From NCBI RefSeq assembly GCF_003011965.1, contig NZ_PXWG01000014.1:1-64000 (forward strand): a DNA stretch of 64,000 nucleotides, read 5' to 3'. The DNA comes from Streptosporangium nondiastaticum (GTDB lineage: Bacteria; Actinomycetota; Actinomycetes; Streptomycetales; Streptomycetaceae). Position numbers and translations under genes: made by a program. How positions within the stretch are numbered: position 1 is the first letter of the stretch; each line of letters opens with the position of its first letter. Below are positions 27,077 to 35,573 of the stretch, in pieces. The notes below the pieces were generated by a model. The model made no database searches, had not been told where the DNA came from, and saw nothing but the letters and a program-made list of their open reading frames with translations.

Positions 27077-27481
27077 TCAGGGAGCCCCGGCCGCGCCGGC
27101 GGGCCTCTTCTCCCCCGGGCCTTCCTCCGCCCCTCCCGCCCCCGCCCGGTATGTGTCCCGGTACCAGCGGCCCCACGTGTCGAGCTGGTCCGCGATGGCG
27201 TCGAGGCTCCGGCCGGCCTCGGTGAGGGCGTACTCGACGCGCGGCGGCACCTCGCGGTAGACGGTGCGGGTGAGGAGCCCGTCCGCTTCCATCTCGCGGA
27301 GTTGGCGCGTGAGCATCCGCTGGGTGATGCGCGGGAGGGCGCGCTGCAGTTCGCTGAACCGCCGGGTGCCGCCCAGCAGTTGTTTGAGGATGGCGAGTTT
27401 CCAGCGGCCGCCGAGGACTTCCATGGCGGTCTCGATCGCGCAGTAATCCGGTGTCCGGGTCTGCTCCCTGCTGTCCCGCAC
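27077..27481 (-). CDS. HxlR-family winged-helix regulator
   Basis: 134-residue HxlR regulator with the hallmark CAIETAMEVLGGRWKLAILK and a wing region MEADGLLTRTVYREVPPRVE. Family members sense redox or electrophile stress or small ligands. The GTG at 27481 is preferred because GGGGGG lies eight bases upstream; an in-frame GTG at 27490 is the alternative. The gene is divergent from the MFS exporter and probably controls it through the shared 120-bp intergenic region. Confidence 0.88.
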   Translation of the reverse strand: MRDSREQTRTPDYCAIETAMEVLGGRWKLAILKQLLGGTRRFSELQRALPRITQRMLTRQLREMEADGLLTRTVYREVPPRVEYALTEAGRSLDAIADQLDTWGRWYRDTYRAGAGGAEEGPGEKRPAGAAGAP

Positions 27482-27528
27482 GGAGTTCACCCCCCAAGGT
27501 CGGTGTCCGGAGCCGGTGTCCGGAGTCG

Positions 27529-27566
27529 GTATACAGAGTGGTACTACGGCACTTTCCTGACCGTAC
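27529..27566. promoter_or_regulatory. Possible HxlR operator between regulator and MFS genes
   Basis: The divergent promoter region has a GTATAC palindrome (27529-27534) and two GTACT elements (starting at 27541 and 27563) spaced 22 bp, about two helical turns. HxlR-type dimers often bind such paired sites. Assigned by position and symmetry only. Confidence 0.35.
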
Positions 27567-27602
27567 TTGTCCGTGCCGTCGGTAGCCACCCATAGTGCAG
27601 GC

Positions 27603-29180
27603 ATGCCTGCTGGGATGTCCGCTGAGATGCCGAAGTGCGAGACGCCGGTCCGCGCAACACCCGCCTCGGAGAAGCCGCCTGCCGCGCGGGGAAACCGCTG
27701 GGCGGTCCTGGCGGTGCTGTGCACCAGCCTGCTGCTGTGCGGCATCGACCTGACCGTGCTGCACGTCGCGGTGCCGAGCATGAGCAGGGAACTGCACCCG
27801 GGCGGCACGCAGTTGCTGTGGATCGTCGACGTCTACTCCCTGACCCTGGCTTCCCTGCTGGTCACGTGCGGCACGCTGGGCGACCGCATCGGCCGCAAGC
27901 GGATGGTGCTCGCCGGGTTCGCGGTGTTCGGGCTGGCGTCGGCGGCCGCCGCGTTCTCCGCGTCGGCCGGGCAGTTGATCGCCGCCCGGGCCGCCCTCGG
28001 CGCCGGCGCGGCCATGATCATGGCGTCCACCGTGGCCGTGATCCGGGTCGTGTTCACCGACGACCGGGAGCGGAGCGTCGCCATCGGCGTCTGGACCGCC
28101 GCGCACAGCGTCGGCGCGACGGTCGGGCCGCTGCTGGGCGGCCTGGTGACGGAGCGCTGGGGCTGGGGTGCCGTCTTCCTCGTCAACGTGCCGGTCGTGG
28201 TCGTGATGCTGGCCGTCGGGGCCCGGGTGATCCCCGAGTCGAGGAATCCCGTGCCGCGCCGCTGGGACCTGCCCGGCGTCGCGCTGTCCGTCGCCGGCCT
28301 CGGCGGAGTCGTCTACGCGCTCAAGCGGGCGGGCGAGCATCTGACCGCGGACCTGCCGGTGGTCGCCGCCGGGCTCGGCGGGGCGCTCCTCCTCGCCGTG
28401 TTCGTCCGGCGGCAGCGGCGGCTCGCCGAACCCCTGCTGGACGTCTCGCTGTTCGCCGACCGCCGGTTCTCGACGGCCACGGTGTGCGTGATCAGCTGCT
28501 TCGGGAGCTACGTCGCCCTGCTGTTCTTCCTCACGCAGTGGCTGCAGCAGTCCGGCGGCCTCTCCCCGCTGCGGGCGGGGCTCGCGCTGATGCCGCTGGC
28601 CGCGGCCAACGCCGCCGGGGCGGCGACCGCGCCGTGGCTGTCGGCCCGGTGGGGCGGGCGGTGGTCCCTGACGGGGGCGCTCGCCGCCTTCGCGGTGGCG
28701 CTGGCCGTCCTGGCCGTGGCCGGGGACACGGGGGTGTACGGCTCGCTGGCGGGACCGATGCTGGTGGCCGGGTACGGGGCGGGCGTGGTCATGACCCTGG
28801 GCGCCGACTCCCTCATGGCCGCGGCCCGCCCGGAGCGCTCCGGCGAGGCGGCCGCGATCCAGGAGACGTCCTTCGAACTCGGCGCGGGCCTGGGGGTGGC
28901 CGTGCTGGGGACGGTGCTCGCGGCGGTCTACCGCGAATCCCTGCCCGCGTTCCCCGGCCTCTCCCCCGCGCGCCGCGCCGCCGTGGAGCAGTCGTTCAGC
29001 GGGGCCGCGGAGGTGAGTGACGGGCTCGGCGGGTCCGCGGCCCGCACGGTGCTGGGCGCCGCCCGGCGGGCCTACGACCAGGGCTTCACCGCGGTCGCCG
29101 CGGTCGCCGCCGCAGGTCTCGCGCTCACCGCCGTCCTGGCGGCGGCGGCCCTGCGCCCGCGCCGCGACGGCGCCGGTTAG
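27603..29180 (+). CDS. MFS drug-resistance-type transporter (DHA2, 14 TM)
   Basis: 525-residue major facilitator with the 14-helix EmrB/QacA layout. Helix 1 reads AVLAVLCTSLLLCGIDLTVL, the loop 2-3 motif is GDRIGRKRMVLAGFAVF, and motif C-like AHSVGATVGPLLGGLVTERW marks a proton antiporter. No strong Shine-Dalgarno is visible; the ATG at 27603 is one of several possible starts (GTG 27567, ATG 27615, ATG 27627). Divergent from the HxlR gene, so likely an efflux pump induced by its own substrate. Confidence 0.87.
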   Translation: MPAGMSAEMPKCETPVRATPASEKPPAARGNRWAVLAVLCTSLLLCGIDLTVLHVAVPSMSRELHPGGTQLLWIVDVYSLTLASLLVTCGTLGDRIGRKRMVLAGFAVFGLASAAAAFSASAGQLIAARAALGAGAAMIMASTVAVIRVVFTDDRERSVAIGVWTAAHSVGATVGPLLGGLVTERWGWGAVFLVNVPVVVVMLAVGARVIPESRNPVPRRWDLPGVALSVAGLGGVVYALKRAGEHLTADLPVVAAGLGGALLLAVFVRRQRRLAEPLLDVSLFADRRFSTATVCVISCFGSYVALLFFLTQWLQQSGGLSPLRAGLALMPLAAANAAGAATAPWLSARWGGRWSLTGALAAFAVALAVLAVAGDTGVYGSLAGPMLVAGYGAGVVMTLGADSLMAAARPERSGEAAAIQETSFELGAGLGVAVLGTVLAAVYRESLPAFPGLSPARRAAVEQSFSGAAEVSDGLGGSAARTVLGAARRAYDQGFTAVAAVAAAGLALTAVLAAAALRPRRDGAG

Positions 29181-29272
29181 TCCACCGCGTCGCCGCCGGC
29201 GCGTACGCTCCGGTGATGGCGCCGCGAAAGGTGAACGGCGCCGGGGCGGCTCGCGGCCGTTGAGGAGACCGG

Positions 29273-29965
29273 ATGCGACAGGTTCTGGAACGCGCCGCCG
29301 GCCGGCTCTTCCCGGACGGCACCAACGAGCACGGCGCCCTGCCGGCCGTGCTCGTCGTGCTCACGCTGGCCACGGGCATCGTGGACGCGGTCAGCTTCCT
29401 CGGCCTGGACCACGTCTTCGTGGCCAACATGACCGGCAACGTCGTCTTCCTGGGTTTCGCCCTGGCGGGCGACGGCGACCTGTCTGTCCGGGCGTCCCTG
29501 CTCGCCCTCGGCACCTTCGCGGCCGGGGCCTGGACGGCCGGCCGGATCGGCCGGCGCGTGCCGCAGCGGGAGCGGCTGTTCGCCGCCGTCACGGCCGTCC
29601 ACGCGGGGCTCGTCGCGGCAGCCCTGGCAGTCGCCCTGACGGCCGGGCACCGGACGGCCGCGGCGCAGACGGCCCTCATCGCCCTGCTCGGCTGCGGGAT
29701 GGGCCTGCAGAACGCCGCCGTCCGCGCGCTCGCCGTCCCGGACCTCACGACCACCGTGCTGACGCGCACCCTGACCGGCCTCGCCGCCGACGCCCCCGGG
29801 CCGGCGACCGTACGGCGCCTGGCCTCCCTGACGGCGATGTTCACCGGGGCGCTGTGCGGGGGCACGCTCTTCCTGCGGGAGGGTGCGGCACCGGCGCTGG
29901 CACCGGCGCTCGCGCTGGTCCTGCTCGCGGCCGGCGCGGTGCCCGTACGGGCCGGGGGGCGGTGA
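29273..29965 (+). CDS. YoaK family (DUF1275) membrane protein
   Basis: 230-residue protein with six hydrophobic segments. DUF1275/YoaK features include VLTLATGIVDAVSFLGLDHV and FVANMTGNVVFLGFALAGDG, then GCGMGLQNAAVRALAVPDLT and VLTRTLTGL. Function unknown. RBS GAGGAGA upstream of the ATG. It follows the MFS gene in the same direction after 92 nt. Confidence 0.87.
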   Translation: MRQVLERAAGRLFPDGTNEHGALPAVLVVLTLATGIVDAVSFLGLDHVFVANMTGNVVFLGFALAGDGDLSVRASLLALGTFAAGAWTAGRIGRRVPQRERLFAAVTAVHAGLVAAALAVALTAGHRTAAAQTALIALLGCGMGLQNAAVRALAVPDLTTTVLTRTLTGLAADAPGPATVRRLASLTAMFTGALCGGTLFLREGAAPALAPALALVLLAAGAVPVRAGGR

Positions 29966-30074
29966 CAGCGCGGTCCCGCCTGGCTGCGGGCACGAACGCG
30001 CCCCGCCCCACGAGCGGGGAGCGGGGCGTGCCCAGACGTGCGCAGGGAGCAGCGGATGCCCCGCTGCTGACGCA

Positions 30075-30479
30075 TCACCAGGTGTCGATGCCCATGGTCT
30101 TCGCCGCGCTGTGGATCGCGTTGTAGTGAGCGATCGACATGTCCGACTTCTTGTCCTTGGGCGGCAGCTTCTTGTCGGTCTGCCGGAACTCGTCGCGGGC
30201 GGCGGCCAGCAGGCTGGTGCCGTAGCTGACCGGCACGTCGGTCTTCCCGTGGACGGGGTGGGACTTGGCGGCCGTCTGGCTGCCCGCCTTGGCCAAGGTG
30301 CTGCGGGCCTGGTTGTAGTCGGCCGCCTTGATCGTCTTCGGGTTCGGCACCACCGCGTGCGCGCCGGCCACCGGGCGCGGGTCGTCGGTGACGACGGCGG
30401 CGGAGGCGGGGATGACGGCGGTGGCAACGGCTCCGAGCACCGTAGCGGCGACGAGCCCGGTCCGGACGATGAGCTTCAC
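30075..30479 (-). CDS. Small secreted protein
   Basis: 134-residue protein with a Sec signal peptide (KLIVRTGLVAATVLGAVATA, likely cleaved after IPASA). The mature part is charged and Lys/Ala rich (DEFRQTDKKLPPKDKKSDMS). I do not recognise the family. GTG start with AGAGGT upstream. It lies downstream of the LysR gene in the same orientation, 67 nt away. Confidence 0.75.
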   Translation of the reverse strand: MKLIVRTGLVAATVLGAVATAVIPASAAVVTDDPRPVAGAHAVVPNPKTIKAADYNQARSTLAKAGSQTAAKSHPVHGKTDVPVSYGTSLLAAARDEFRQTDKKLPPKDKKSDMSIAHYNAIHSAAKTMGIDTW

Positions 30480-30546
30480 GTTGATACCTCTTCTGCTCGA
30501 ATCAAGCACTCCAGTTCGATACGACGAGGAGCCTGCCCGGCGGGGA

Positions 30547-31524
30547 TCAGGCGGTAAACGAGTGTTTTGCGCCGGAGATGAGGTGTTTTGCGCCGAGGGC
30601 GCGATCCCGGTGCGGCGGAACTCCCGGCTCGGCGGGCCCTCCGGACCGGCGGAACTCCCGCCCGGCCGCGGCCGCGAGCCGCTCGGCCAGCGGGTGCGCA
30701 CCCCGTAAGGGCAGCGCGAGGGACACCTGGACCGGCGGGGCCTTCCGCAGCGGCACGTACACCACCGACGGGTGGCTGGTGCGCCGGGCGGCCGGCTCCG
30801 GCACGGTGCCGATGCCCTGGTCCGCGGCGACGGCCTCCAGCCACTCGTCGTAATTGCCGCAGACGGCACCCACCGCGGGACGGCGGTCGGGCGGCCAGAG
30901 GTCCGGGGCGGTCGTGCCGCTCACCGTGTTGCGGACCAGCGGCCAGTCCGCGAGCTCCGCCCAGTCCAGGTGGTCGCGCCGGGCCAGCGGCGAGGTGCGC
31001 GCGACGGCCGCCACCCGGGGCTCCTGCCACAGCGGGAGCGCCGTGACGGGCCGGTCGCGGGGGACGCGGCGCAGCAGGGCGGCGTGCGTGCGCCCGTCGT
31101 CCAGGCCGGCCGTGGCCGTGTCGTCGCGCACGAACTCGAAGTCGACCCCGGCCTCCCTGGCGAACCGCGCGACGAACCGGGAGAACTGCTCGGGCAGCAG
31201 CCAGCAGAAGCCGATCCGCAGGACCGAGGACGAGTGCAGCCGACTGATCGCCCGGTCCAGGTGGGCGTAGGCCTCCGTCAGGTCCGCGTGGAACGCCCTG
31301 CCCTCGGGGGTGAGGCTGAGGTGGCGCGTGGAGCGGTCCAGGAGGCGGGCGTTGAGCGCGCTCTCCAAGCGCTGGACGGCGCGGGAGACGGTGGGCTGGG
31401 TCACGTGGAGCCGCCGGGCCGCGCCGGTGAAGCTGCCCGTCTCGACGACCGCTATGAAACACCGGAATTGGGACAGGTCGACGTCCGTGTTCCCGACGGA
31501 TGGACGCACGTGCTCACGCAACAT
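30547..31524 (-). CDS. LysR-family transcriptional regulator
   Basis: 325-residue LysR regulator. The N-terminal winged helix-turn-helix is FRCFIAVVETGSFTGAARRL, then VTQPTVSRAVQRLESALNAR. The C-terminal co-inducer domain includes VLRIGFCWLLPEQFSRFVAR and ends in DQGIGTVPEPAA. The ATG at 31524 has GGGGG five bases upstream. It faces away from the cyclase gene at 32067 across a 542-nt region and is a candidate regulator of that locus. Confidence 0.88.
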   Translation of the reverse strand: MLREHVRPSVGNTDVDLSQFRCFIAVVETGSFTGAARRLHVTQPTVSRAVQRLESALNARLLDRSTRHLSLTPEGRAFHADLTEAYAHLDRAISRLHSSSVLRIGFCWLLPEQFSRFVARFAREAGVDFEFVRDDTATAGLDDGRTHAALLRRVPRDRPVTALPLWQEPRVAAVARTSPLARRDHLDWAELADWPLVRNTVSGTTAPDLWPPDRRPAVGAVCGNYDEWLEAVAADQGIGTVPEPAARRTSHPSVVYVPLRKAPPVQVSLALPLRGAHPLAERLAAAAGREFRRSGGPAEPGVPPHRDRALGAKHLISGAKHSFTA

Positions 31525-32066
31525 CAAAGCCCCCTTACACGCCCCCGGATGAACGCGCATCCACGGGGACGGAACACAAAGGGGAGCCCGCGTGACGACG
31601 CCGGGATAAACCGGTCGCTCATCCGGTTCCCGCACTGAAGAGCCATGCGGCGCCCACGTGCTCCATTGCACGCCTGCCGCTCCCCCGTTCTTCGGTCAGT
31701 ACGCACAGGAAACCTAGCATCCGGGACAAGACGCGAACATTGGTTGATCACGCAACCACCCCGCTCCACAAACATCACACCCCGTCAAACTTTCGCAAAG
31801 GGTGCAGCGAAAGCAGTAGCGTTCGCCCTGCTCAGCGCCATCAGCTGGCCATGGACGGCGGCACTCGCCCACACTGCGGACACTTTCATACGCGTGCTGA
31901 ATAAATGATGCGCGTACGTAATCCTGCTTGGCGATGAAGCCCGCCTGGGGTTCGATACATGCTCGGCGCAAGGACATTCCCGGCCGATGGGAATCGGTTT
32001 CCGGAAGTTCGCGTCACGCGCTGATCGCCCTGTTCCCCTTGTGCATTCACCCGGGAGGGAAGACCC
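31525..32066. other. Divergent intergenic region with a cryptic hydrophobic frame
   Basis: 542 nt between LysR and the cyclase gene with clearly lower GC (notably 31700-31960). A plus-strand frame ending at 31908 encodes AKAVAFALLSAISWPWTAAL and a short polar tail, like a single membrane helix, but no convincing start codon or ribosome site precedes it. The region probably holds the promoters of both flanking genes; the cyclase RBS is GGGAGGGAAG just before 32067. Confidence 0.5.
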
Positions 32067-33239
32067 ATGTCTCCTGCCACCCAGAACACTCTGGACATCG
32101 AAGCCGAGCTGCAGGTGAAATATCACGTCGCCATCACCCGGGACGTGTTTTCCCCGGACAATCCGCTGCTGCTCGAAACCGTCGACCGCAGCGACCCCGC
32201 CGCGAAGCAGCTCGTGATACTCGACGCGGCGCTGTCCACGGTCCTCCGCGAGCGCGTGGAGGCGTACTTCGCCGCCCACGACGTGACCGCCGAGGTGATC
32301 GAGGTCGACTCCGGCGAGATCAACAAGAACCTCGACACCTGCCTCTCCATCGTCGACGCGCTGGAGCGGTCCGGCGCGCGCCGGCAGAGCAACCCGCCCA
32401 TCGCGATCGGCGGGAACGTCCTGATCGACGTCGCGGGCTTCTCCGCCAGCATCTACCGCCGGGGCATCCCCTGGGTGCGGGTGCCCACCACCCTCCTGGG
32501 CATGATCGACGGCAGCGTCTCCGCCAAGACGGCCGTGAACCACCAGGGCAACCGCAACCGGCTGGGCACCTTCCACCCCGCGATGCGGACCGTCGTCGAC
32601 ACGGGTCTGCTGGCCTCGCTGCCCCGCCGGCACCTCGTCAACGGGTGCGGCGAGATCCTCAAGATGGCCATGATCAAGGACAGCCGGCTGTTCTCCCTGC
32701 TGGAGGAGCACGGTCCCGAACTGGTCGCCTCGCACTTCCGCACGGAGCCCGCGGAGGAGGTCGTCACCCGCGCCATCGACGGCATGCAGTCCGAACTGCG
32801 CCAGAACCTCTGGGAGAAGGACCTGCGCCGCATCGTCGACTACGGCCACACCTTCAGCCCGCCGATCGAGATGGCCGTCGTCCCCGAGCTGCTGCACGGC
32901 GAGGCGGTGGCGATCGACTGCCTGTTCACCGCGGTGCTCTCGTACGTCCGGGGCCGGCTCAGCGGGACCGACGTCCGGCGCGTGGCCCGCACCATGCACC
33001 GCGTCGGGCTCCCCCTCGACCACCCGCTGTTCTACGACATCGGCATGCTGGAGCGCGCGATGGAGGAGGCCCGCCTGCACCGCGACGGCAGCCTCAACCT
33101 GCCCGTCGTCCAGGAGATCGGCTCCTGCACCTTCACCCAGGAAGTGACCCGGGAGGAGCTGCACCAGGTCACCGCGCTGCTCAAGGAGCTGGCGCAGTCC
33201 GCCGGCGAGGACCTGCCCGCCCCCGCCCCGCAGCGCTGA
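32067..33239 (+). CDS. Sedoheptulose 7-phosphate cyclase, 2-epi-5-epi-valiolone synthase-like
   Basis: 390-residue member of the dehydroquinate-synthase superfamily. NAD-binding and metal-site motifs include PPIAIGGNVLIDVAGFSASI, RRGIPWVRVPTTLLGMIDGS, NRNRLGTFHPA, GCGEILKMAMIKD and IVDYGHTFSPPIEM. The GHTFSP form and the NRLG..HP loop fit sugar-phosphate cyclases that use sedoheptulose 7-phosphate (EEVS type, as in acarbose, validamycin and cetoniacytone pathways) rather than dehydroquinate synthase, which has GHTFGHA. The next genes are an aminotransferase and a VOC protein, the partners expected for a C7N aminocyclitol. EEVS versus related epimeric synthases cannot be separated by eye. Confidence 0.85.
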   Translation: MSPATQNTLDIEAELQVKYHVAITRDVFSPDNPLLLETVDRSDPAAKQLVILDAALSTVLRERVEAYFAAHDVTAEVIEVDSGEINKNLDTCLSIVDALERSGARRQSNPPIAIGGNVLIDVAGFSASIYRRGIPWVRVPTTLLGMIDGSVSAKTAVNHQGNRNRLGTFHPAMRTVVDTGLLASLPRRHLVNGCGEILKMAMIKDSRLFSLLEEHGPELVASHFRTEPAEEVVTRAIDGMQSELRQNLWEKDLRRIVDYGHTFSPPIEMAVVPELLHGEAVAIDCLFTAVLSYVRGRLSGTDVRRVARTMHRVGLPLDHPLFYDIGMLERAMEEARLHRDGSLNLPVVQEIGSCTFTQEVTREELHQVTALLKELAQSAGEDLPAPAPQR

Positions 33240-33291
33240 GCACCAAGCCCTCAGGACCACGCCCCCACCGCACCACACCAGGAGGAGACCC

Positions 33292-34482
33292 GTGCCGGGT
33301 CCAGGATTTGAATTCCTCGGCGACGAGGAGCGACGCAACGTCGAGCAGGTGCTCGCGAACTGGAGCCTCACCCGCTACCTGTTCGACGACCCCGAGGAGC
33401 ACTCCTTCGTCCGGAGGCTGGAGCGCGACGTGGAGGCCCTCTTCCGCAGCGGCCCCGCGATCGCCGTCAACAGCGGCACCTCGGCCCTCGCCACGGCCCT
33501 CGCGGGCCTGGGCATCGGCCCCGGCGACGAGGTCATCGTCCCCGGCTACACCTACGTCGCCTCCATCGGCTCGATCGGCCACTTCGGCGCGACGCCGGTC
33601 CTCGCGGAGGTCGACGAGACCCTGACCCTCGACCCCGAGGACGTCGAGCGCCGGATCACGCCCCGGACGCGCGCCGTCATGGCCGTGCACATGCTGGGCG
33701 CGCCGTGCGACCTGGAACGGCTGCGGGAGGTCACCGACCGCCACGGCATCCTGCTGATCGAGGACGCCGCGCAGGCCTGCGGCGGCAGCTACCGCGGCGC
33801 GCGGCTGGGGACGGTCGGCGACGCCGGCGCGTACTCCTTCAACCCCTTCAAGGTCATCACCTGCGGCGAGGGCGGCATGGCCCTCTTCCGCGACCGCACG
33901 GCCTACGCCCGCGGCTTCGCCTACCAGGACCAGGGCTGGCCTCCCCTGCGCGACAACAACGGGGTGGGCACGGGCGAGGCGACGTTCGGCCTGAACCTGC
34001 GCATGCCCGAGCTCAGCGCGGCCGTGGCCTGCGCCCAGCTGCAGCGGGTCGACGCCGTGCTCGCCGGGACCCGCCGCGTCCGGGACCGCCTCGCCGGGCT
34101 CATCGAGCCGCACGAGGGCATGCGGCAGCGCCCCCTCAACGACGCCGACGGCGACTGCGCCAGCGTCGTCGTCCACACCTTCGACAGCGCGGACCGGGCC
34201 CGCGAGGTGGCGGAGAAGCTGTCCACCAAGCCGCTCGTCGACTCGGGCCGCCACTACTACGGCAACATGCCCCAGCTGAAGGGGAACGCGTCGATCCGCT
34301 ACCAGCGGGGGGACCTGCCCCGCACCGACGATCTGCTGTCCCGCTCCGTCGCCGTCTCCGTCGGCGTCTCGGACGCGCACCTCGGCTCCGGGTTCGGCGT
34401 CGGCGTGCACAGCACCGAGGAGGACGTGGCCCGCGCAGCCGAGGCGTTCAACTCCGCCGTCCGGTCCGCGGTGACCGCGTGA
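33292..34482 (+). CDS. DegT/DnrJ/EryC1/StrS-family aminotransferase
   Basis: 396-residue PLP enzyme. Visible features are NSGTSALATALAGLGIGPGD, IIVPGYTY-like EVIVPGYTYVASIGSIG, the Asp of IEDAAQACGG, and the Schiff-base lysine in YSFNPFKVITCGEGG. These enzymes transaminate keto-sugars or keto-cyclitols. Directly downstream of the cyclase (52 nt), with GGAGGAGA before the GTG start, it probably installs the amine on a cyclitol ketone, as ValM or CetM do in related pathways. Confidence 0.9.
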   Translation: MPGPGFEFLGDEERRNVEQVLANWSLTRYLFDDPEEHSFVRRLERDVEALFRSGPAIAVNSGTSALATALAGLGIGPGDEVIVPGYTYVASIGSIGHFGATPVLAEVDETLTLDPEDVERRITPRTRAVMAVHMLGAPCDLERLREVTDRHGILLIEDAAQACGGSYRGARLGTVGDAGAYSFNPFKVITCGEGGMALFRDRTAYARGFAYQDQGWPPLRDNNGVGTGEATFGLNLRMPELSAAVACAQLQRVDAVLAGTRRVRDRLAGLIEPHEGMRQRPLNDADGDCASVVVHTFDSADRAREVAEKLSTKPLVDSGRHYYGNMPQLKGNASIRYQRGDLPRTDDLLSRSVAVSVGVSDAHLGSGFGVGVHSTEEDVARAAEAFNSAVRSAVTA

Positions 34483-34528
34483 CCGCCCCCACCCCCTTCC
34501 CTTCACGCCCCAAGGATCGGAGCATCCG

Positions 34529-35449
34529 GTGAAGAACACCCTGGACGGTTTCTCGATGGCGGTGCCGGACGTGGACGCCGCGGCGGACCTGTTCCGGACC
34601 GTCTTCGGCGCGGAGTCGCTGTCCGCGGACGGCTCGGACACGCTCGTGGACGACCACGGCGCGCCCGCCCGCAGCGTCCTGCTGCAGCTCGACCCGCGGA
34701 CGCGGCTGCGCCTGCTCGCGTACGAGGCGACCGCCGGGGCGCCGTTCGACGCCTCGGTCGTGGACATCGGCACCGCGCACTTCTGCTTCCGCACCGGGGA
34801 CATCGAGCGGGCGGCGGAATTCCTCGCGCAGTGCCCCGGGATCAGGATCCTCGGCGAGGTCATGGAGATCCCCGAGGGGGCGCTGCGCCACCACAAGTGG
34901 GTCTACTTCCGCTTCCCCTGGGGCGCGTACGGCGAGCTCCAGGAGTGGCCGGAGACCCCCTCGGCGGAGGCCGCGGAGCTCTTCCACGGCCAGGTGCCGG
35001 TGACGGCGTCCCCGGTTCCCACTCTGATGGGGATCGACCACGTCGGCTACAGCGTCCGGGACCTCGACGCCGCGGTCGCCCTGCTGACGGACTGCCTCGG
35101 CGGCCGACGGGTCCTCGGGTCGGTCATCAGCACCGGCAAGGAGCTGATGGATCGCCAGTTCGAGACGCCCGTCCCGGCCCTGTCGAAGATGGCCATGGTG
35201 CGCATCGGCGAGCACACCAACATCGAGCTGTTCGAGCACGTGGTGGACGAGGTCCGGCGCACGGGCGACCGGCTCGCCGTCGGGGCGTCCCGCATGGTCT
35301 TCCGCTCGGACGACCCGGCCGGATCGGGCGCCGGGCTGTCGCGCCGCTTCGGCTTCTCCGAGGCCGGGGCCGCGACCGGGTCCGCGGCCGGCGGGACCGG
35401 AGTCCTGCTCACCGCCGGCTCGGGCCTGGACGTCGAGTTCACGGCCTGA
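34529..35449 (+). CDS. Two-domain VOC (glyoxalase/dioxygenase-fold) protein
   Basis: 306-residue protein with two vicinal-oxygen-chelate modules: DGFSMAVPDVDAAADLFRTV at the start and MGIDHVGYSVRDLDAAVALL in the middle, with metal-ligand type His and Glu (GIDHVGYS; ELFEHV late). It resembles 4-hydroxyphenylpyruvate-dioxygenase-like proteins in length, but also the VOC epimerase CetB that acts on 2-epi-5-epi-valiolone. Beside an EEVS-like gene the epimerase role is attractive, but it is an inference. GTG start with GGAG eight bases upstream. Confidence 0.8.
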   Translation: MKNTLDGFSMAVPDVDAAADLFRTVFGAESLSADGSDTLVDDHGAPARSVLLQLDPRTRLRLLAYEATAGAPFDASVVDIGTAHFCFRTGDIERAAEFLAQCPGIRILGEVMEIPEGALRHHKWVYFRFPWGAYGELQEWPETPSAEAAELFHGQVPVTASPVPTLMGIDHVGYSVRDLDAAVALLTDCLGGRRVLGSVISTGKELMDRQFETPVPALSKMAMVRIGEHTNIELFEHVVDEVRRTGDRLAVGASRMVFRSDDPAGSGAGLSRRFGFSEAGAATGSAAGGTGVLLTAGSGLDVEFTA

Positions 35450-35456
35450 CGGTGCG

Positions 35457-35493
35457 GGTGCCGCGCGCCCGGGACGGCCGGGCGCGCGGCACC
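35457..35493 (+). terminator. Strong hairpin after the VOC gene
   Basis: A 16-bp perfect stem (GGTGCCGCGCGCCCGG with its complement) around a 5-nt loop, starting 8 nt past the VOC stop codon. It separates the cyclase-aminotransferase-VOC unit from the acyltransferase gene. Confidence 0.8.
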
Positions 35494-35496
35494 GCT

Positions 35497-35528
35497 CGTA
35501 CCTGACCGCGCCCGTACCTGACCGCGCC
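35497..35528 (+). repeat. Two tandem copies of a 16-nt unit
   Basis: CGTACCTGACCGCGCC occurs twice without a gap, immediately after the terminator hairpin and 45 nt upstream of the acyltransferase start. Confidence 0.9.
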
Positions 35529-35573
35529 GCACCGCGCGCGCACGACCAGAAGCAAGAAATCCATGGGGGAAAC

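Noticed and set aside
34529..35449. Calling the VOC protein a 4-hydroxyphenylpyruvate dioxygenase
   Set aside because: Length is short for that enzyme, no tyrosine-catabolism genes are nearby, and the cyclase context favours a CetB-like role; left as a general VOC protein.
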